From assembly GCA_038243605.1 (NCBI GenBank), contig JBBSQX010000020.1:1-42788 (forward strand): a stretch of DNA of 42,788 bases, in the 5' to 3' direction. Origin of the DNA: Terrimesophilobacter sp038243605. Lineage in GTDB: Bacteria; Actinomycetota; Actinomycetes; Actinomycetales; Microbacteriaceae. Both the position numbers and the translations under genes were made by a program. Below the pieces are notes generated by a model. The model was given only the letters and a program-made list of their open reading frames with translations. It made no database searches and was not told where the DNA came from. This document shows positions 39,300 through 42,788 of this stretch, in pieces (position 1 is the stretch's first letter; every line of letters starts with the position of its first letter).

Positions 39300-40871
39300 G
39301 TGACCCCAACCACCAGAGAGTCGCAACGCGCCGAACTCCACAAAACCATCTGGCGCATCGCCAACGACTTGCGTGGCAGCGTCGACGGCTGGGACTTCAA
39401 AAGTTATGTGCTCGGGATGCTCTTCTACCGTTTCATCTCCGAGAACCTTGCTGCCTACCTGAACACTGGTGAGCACGAGGCCGGGGATAAGACCTTCAAT
39501 TACGCCACCATCAGCGATGAACTAGCTGAGGGCCCGCGCAAAGAGACCGTGGCGGAGAAGGGATTCTACATTCTCCCCAGTGAACTCTTCGTGAACGTGC
39601 GCACGCACGCGAAGAACGATGCGAACCTCAACGAGACGCTGGAGCGCGTCTTCAACCACATCGAGGGCTCAGCGGTCGGCGCCGATAGCGAAAATGACCT
39701 CAAGGGTCTTTTTGATGACCTGGATGTGAACAGCAGCAAGCTCGGCAACACGGTCACCAAGCGCAATGAAAAGCTCGTGAAGCTGCTGGATGCCATTGGC
39801 GACCTGCCTCTTGGCAACTTCACTGACAACACCATCGATCTGTTCGGTGACGCATACGAATACCTAATGCAGATGTACGCATCCAATGCCGGGAAGTCCG
39901 GTGGTGAGTACTACACGCCGCAAGAGGTTTCCGAGCTGCTCGCCCGCATAACCACGGTGGGCAAAACGGAGTTGAACAAGGTCTATGACCCCGCGTGCGG
40001 GTCTGGCTCTCTGCTGCTCAAGTTTGAGAAGGTGCTTGGCAAGGGCAAGGTGCGTCAGGGATTCTTCGGCCAAGAGATCAACCTGAACACCTACAACCTG
40101 TGCCGCATCAATATGTTCCTGCATGACATCAACTACGAGAAGTTCGACATCGCGCTCGGCGACACTCTCATCGATCCGGAGCACGACGACATCGAACCGT
40201 TTGAGGCGATCGTCTCGAACCCGCCGTACTCCATCAAGTGGGATGGCGACAGCAACCCTCTGCTCATCAACGATCCGCGGTACGCGCCAGCGGGCGTGCT
40301 CGCTCCCAAGTCGAAGGCCGACCTGGCTTTCACGATGCACATCCTCAGCTACTTGGCGGTGAATGGTACGGCCGCAATTGTCGAGTTCCCCGGCGTGTTG
40401 TACCGCGGGGGTGCGGAGCAGAAGATTCGCAAGTACCTGATCGACAACAACTTTGTGGATGCCGTCATCCAGCTGCCGCCAGACCTCTTCTTCGGCACCA
40501 CGATTGCCACCTGCATCATCGTGTTGAAGAAGTCGAAGACTGACAACAAGACTCTCTTCATTGACGGTTCCGGTGAGGTCGAGCGCAGCGGAAACAAGAA
40601 CAAGCTCTCAGACAAGAACCAGACGAAGATTCTGGATGCCTTCGTTGCCCGAACAGACATCGACCACTTCGCCCGCCTCGTCGACAACAGCGAGATCGCC
40701 GAGAACAGCTACAACATCGCGGTGTCGTCGTATGTGGAGCATGAGGACACCCGCGAGATCATCGACATTACGGAACTCAACGCCGAGATCGATCAGATTG
40801 TGGTCCGCCAGCAGGAACTCCGCATCGCTATCGGCGCGATTGTTGCCGATCTCGAAGGTACGAGCGCATGA
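39300..40871 (+). CDS. hsdM: Type I restriction-modification system methyltransferase subunit HsdM
   Basis: 523-residue N6-adenine DNA methyltransferase. It has the N-terminal helical domain (ELHKTIWRIANDLRGSVDGWDFKSYVLGMLFYRFISENL), then GEYYTPQEVSELL, the AdoMet-binding motif YDPACGSGSLLLKF and the catalytic NPPY motif (IVSNPPYSIKW). With HsdS it methylates the recognition site, and with HsdR it restricts unmodified DNA. The start is GTG at 39300 with gaagg nine bases upstream. The stop overlaps the RhuM-Fic gene by four bases (atga), so the genes are translationally coupled. Confidence 0.96.
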   Translation: MTPTTRESQRAELHKTIWRIANDLRGSVDGWDFKSYVLGMLFYRFISENLAAYLNTGEHEAGDKTFNYATISDELAEGPRKETVAEKGFYILPSELFVNVRTHAKNDANLNETLERVFNHIEGSAVGADSENDLKGLFDDLDVNSSKLGNTVTKRNEKLVKLLDAIGDLPLGNFTDNTIDLFGDAYEYLMQMYASNAGKSGGEYYTPQEVSELLARITTVGKTELNKVYDPACGSGSLLLKFEKVLGKGKVRQGFFGQEINLNTYNLCRINMFLHDINYEKFDIALGDTLIDPEHDDIEPFEAIVSNPPYSIKWDGDSNPLLINDPRYAPAGVLAPKSKADLAFTMHILSYLAVNGTAAIVEFPGVLYRGGAEQKIRKYLIDNNFVDAVIQLPPDLFFGTTIATCIIVLKKSKTDNKTLFIDGSGEVERSGNKNKLSDKNQTKILDAFVARTDIDHFARLVDNSEIAENSYNIAVSSYVEHEDTREIIDITELNAEIDQIVVRQQELRIAIGAIVADLEGTSA

Positions 40872-41806
40872 GTGGCGAACAGAACATCGTCGTATACGTG
40901 GCGCAAGGGGTGGAGTTAGCGCTGCCGTTGGATCGCGATCGGGAAACAGTGTGGGCCTCCCAAGCCCAGATCGAGGAACTGTTCGGGATTGATCAGTCTG
41001 GCGTTTCGAGGCACATCCGTAACGTGTTTGATGATGCGGAAGTCGACGGGGAAAGCAATATGCAAAAAGTGCATATTGCTGGCGCTGACCGGCCGGTAAC
41101 GCTGTACAGCCTTGATGTCATTCTGGCGGTCGGATACCGTGCAAGCTCGTCGCGCGCGATCGCATTTAGGCAGTGGGCGTCAGCCACGCTGAAGCAATAC
41201 ATTCTTGAGGGCGCGGCACTCAACGACCGCAGACTTGAGCAACTTGGCTCCATCGTGCGCATTCTGTCGCGCTCTTCGGATGAGCTTGTCGCGGGAGTAG
41301 CGGATGTGCTCACCAGCTACCTCCCCGGCCTCACGCTTTTGCGCGATTACGATGCCGGGCAGCTCAATGCGGCGCCCGGCACGATTCCCGGATGGGAACT
41401 CACGATCGACGAAGCACGGTCCGTGATTGCCGAGGTGCGCGTCGAGTTCCCCGAGGACACATTGTTTGGTGGGGAGCGCGGCGGCGCGCTTGAGGGTGTG
41501 GTCGCTACCCTCTATCAGGGCTTCGCCGGCCAGGAGCTCTATCCGACCGTGCAGTTGAAAGCGGCGAACCTCCTGTATCTGGTGATCAAGGATCACCCAC
41601 TCTCGGACGGCAATAAGCGCAGCGCCGCCGCCCTCTTCGTCACCTTCCTCAGCCGCAACGGCATTCTTGCGGATGCCGACGGCAACCCCCACATCTCCAA
41701 CAACGCGCTCGCCGCCATCACCCTGATGATCGCCATGAGTGACCCGAAAGAGAAAGAACTCATGGTCGCCCTCGTCGTGCGGATGCTGTCAGGAGCCTCA
41801 GAGTGA
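40868..41806 (+). CDS. RhuM-family protein with C-terminal Fic/Doc domain
   Basis: 312 residues. The N-terminal part is RhuM-like (VWASQAQIEELFGIDQSGVSRHIRNVF...SNMQKVHIAG...LYSLDVILAVGYRASSSRAIAFRQWASATLKQYILEG, about 28-118). The C-terminal part (about 195-310) is a Fic/Doc domain with the active-site loop HPLSDGNKRSAAALFVTFL; Doc-type enzymes have H-x-F-x-x-A/G-N-K-R and phosphorylate or AMPylate targets. The His, Asn and Arg are present, but Phe is Leu. It overlaps hsdM and hsdS by 4 bases each, so it is a fixed part of the operon; RhuM genes are known inside type I loci. A guardian toxin or modifier of the system is inferred. Confidence 0.88.
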   Translation: MSGEQNIVVYVAQGVELALPLDRDRETVWASQAQIEELFGIDQSGVSRHIRNVFDDAEVDGESNMQKVHIAGADRPVTLYSLDVILAVGYRASSSRAIAFRQWASATLKQYILEGAALNDRRLEQLGSIVRILSRSSDELVAGVADVLTSYLPGLTLLRDYDAGQLNAAPGTIPGWELTIDEARSVIAEVRVEFPEDTLFGGERGGALEGVVATLYQGFAGQELYPTVQLKAANLLYLVIKDHPLSDGNKRSAAALFVTFLSRNGILADADGNPHISNNALAAITLMIAMSDPKEKELMVALVVRMLSGASE

Positions 41807-42678
41807 GCCGGATCTATGAGTTGATTGAGGGGCTTTGTCCCGAGGGGGTGGAGTACAGGATTGTCGACCGAGCCGTCGATGTGATTGCCGGTCCTCGTGG
41901 GGTGAAACGCCAGAACTACTCTGAGGGGACGATGATTCCAATTGTCGATCAAGGGCAATCTAGAATCGCTGGATATACGGATAACAGTTCATTGTCGCTG
42001 CCTGAAGGAGAGTACATAGTCTTCGGTGATCACACTCGTGCAGTGAAATGGGTCGATTTCGCGTTCGCACCGGGCGCCGACGGTACGAAGATTCTTAGTG
42101 CCAAGTGCGATTTTCTCCCTAAATTTGTTTTCTACTGTCTCGCAAACCTCAAGATTTCCGATCGCGGTTACAACCGGCACTGGACCATTCTTCGTGAACT
42201 CCTAATCCCTGTGCCGCCGTATGAGGTGCAGCGCGAGATTGTGGGAATCTTGGACAAATTCACTCAGCTGGAGGCGGAGCTGGAGGCGGAGCTGGAGGCG
42301 GAGCTGGAGGCCCGGCGGATTCAGTATGCCTATTACTGGGAGGCGCTCTTATGCCCGCGGGAAGGGTGGCGGAAGACAACAGTCGGTGAAGTTGCCCAAG
42401 TTTTTGACGGCCCCCATGCCACGCCGAAGAAGACGCGAACTGGACCTTGGTATTTAAGTATTTCATCGCTTAAGAACGGACATTTCGATTTTGAAAAGTC
42501 GGCTCGCCTCAGCGATGAAGAGCTCCCAAAGTGGACACGTCGAGTGTCGCCGCGTCGCGGCGACACTCTCTTCTCCTACGAAACTCGTCTTGGACAGGCA
42601 GCACTCTGGGATGTGGACGAGCCTGCGGCGCTTGGACGCAGGATGGGCTTGGGTTCAAGGGGTCGTTGCAACACCTGA
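41803..42678 (+). pseudogene. hsdS: Specificity subunit HsdS, disrupted by an IS30-family element
   Basis: The GTG start overlaps the RhuM-Fic stop by four bases. TRD1 occupies about residues 1-145 and ends in the conserved helix VPPYEVQREIVGILDKFTQLEAELEA...RRIQYAYYWEALL. TRD2 begins WRKTTVGEVAQVFDGPHATP and proceeds normally through GDTLFSYETRLGQAALWDVDEPAALGRRMGL, then at about 42651 changes to an unrelated tail (GSRGRCNT) and stops. The break is where the IS30-type end begins. About 283 native residues remain of the usual 380-420, so TRD2 and the second conserved helix are lost. Without an alternative HsdS the system should have altered or no specificity. Confidence 0.9.
42268..42312 (+). 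repeat. 12-bp in-frame repeat coding LEAE in the HsdS spacer helix
   Basis: Three perfect units of ctggaggcggag (42268-42303) and a partial fourth (42304-42312) code for LEAELEAELEAELEA between the two recognition domains. In type I enzymes such as EcoR124 the number of four-residue repeats here sets the spacing between the two half-sites (established knowledge). Confidence 0.88.
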
Positions 42679-42788
42679 TTGATTCGGGGTGTTGATGATG
42701 GGTGGTCCTGCAGGGTATCCGCGTGATGTTCGGCGTCGGTTCTGGGAGGAACTCAGGGTCGGTGGCACGGCCACGGCTGCGGCCGCTC
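42652..42788 (+). mobile_element. IS30-family insertion sequence, left end (runs off the window)
   Basis: The element begins at about 42651-42653 with ggttcaaggggtcgttgc, where the HsdS frame is broken. A subterminal inverted repeat caacacc (42669-42675) / ggtgttg (42688-42694) directly precedes the transposase start, as in many actinobacterial IS30 members. The right end, target duplication and exact terminus cannot be seen. Confidence 0.8.
42695..42788 (+). CDS. IS30-family transposase, N-terminal fragment (continues beyond window)
   Basis: Two adjacent ATG codons (42695, 42698) follow ggggtg. The 31 visible residues, MMGGPAGYPRDVRRRFWEEL and on to TATAAAA, match the typical start of IS30 transposases of actinobacteria (MGGPxGYPxxVRxxFWxxxxxGxxxxxAA). 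The DDE catalytic core lies outside the window. It is oriented in the same direction as hsdS. Confidence 0.85.
   Translation, partial: MMGGPAGYPRDVRRRFWEELRVGGTATAAAA

Overview
The window is high-GC DNA whose gene content, codon use, frequent 'ggatgc' words inside genes, short or absent 5' leaders and tRNA-Glu/Asp/Phe cluster suggest an actinobacterium, most likely of the family Microbacteriaceae. That placement is an inference from sequence style and protein resemblance, not from a search.

Positions 1-12,600 are ordinary chromosome: the end of an S9 peptidase gene, recQ, a proline iminopeptidase, a DHA2-type drug exporter divergent from its MarR regulator, a zinc metallopeptidase, thioredoxin, a small membrane protein, a TetR regulator divergent from a COG4315 protein plus Dyp-type peroxidase pair, a GNAT acetyltransferase and a rhodanese. 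Positions 12,644-14,968 hold a four-gene minus-strand operon that looks like an orphan type VII secretion (ESX) substrate cassette: a double YbaB/EspL-like protein, an EspC-like small protein, a WXG-like protein with two membrane segments and a four-TM protein, with no secretion ATPase in view. Positions 15,200-22,560 carry two alpha/beta hydrolases, a SOUL protein, and an operon of a DUF2975 membrane protein, a Cro-like regulator and a 1265-residue polytopic membrane protein. Positions 22,680-26,800 carry three tRNAs, an M23 peptidase, ppa, tilS and hpt.

Downstream of hpt the character changes. 26,800-42,788 is a defence-type accessory region. It has a decayed gene, an XRE plus nucleotidyltransferase module, a scar made of a helicase 5' end joined in frame to a second hpt 3' end, a nitroreductase, a large TM0106-type RecB nuclease/helicase, an AbiE-type toxin-antitoxin pair on the minus strand, a TetR/flavodoxin-fold reductase pair, a second AbiE pair on the plus strand, and a type I restriction-modification operon in which a RhuM-Fic/Doc gene lies between hsdM and hsdS. 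hsdS is broken in its second recognition domain by an IS30-family element that runs off the window end; hsdR is not seen.

A recurring oddity is low-complexity in-frame expansion of linkers: 15-bp minisatellites coding for pentapeptides in the rhodanese and the Cro-like regulator, a 12-bp LEAE repeat in HsdS, and Ser/Thr/Ala-rich inserts in a TetR regulator, the flavodoxin-fold reductase and TilS.
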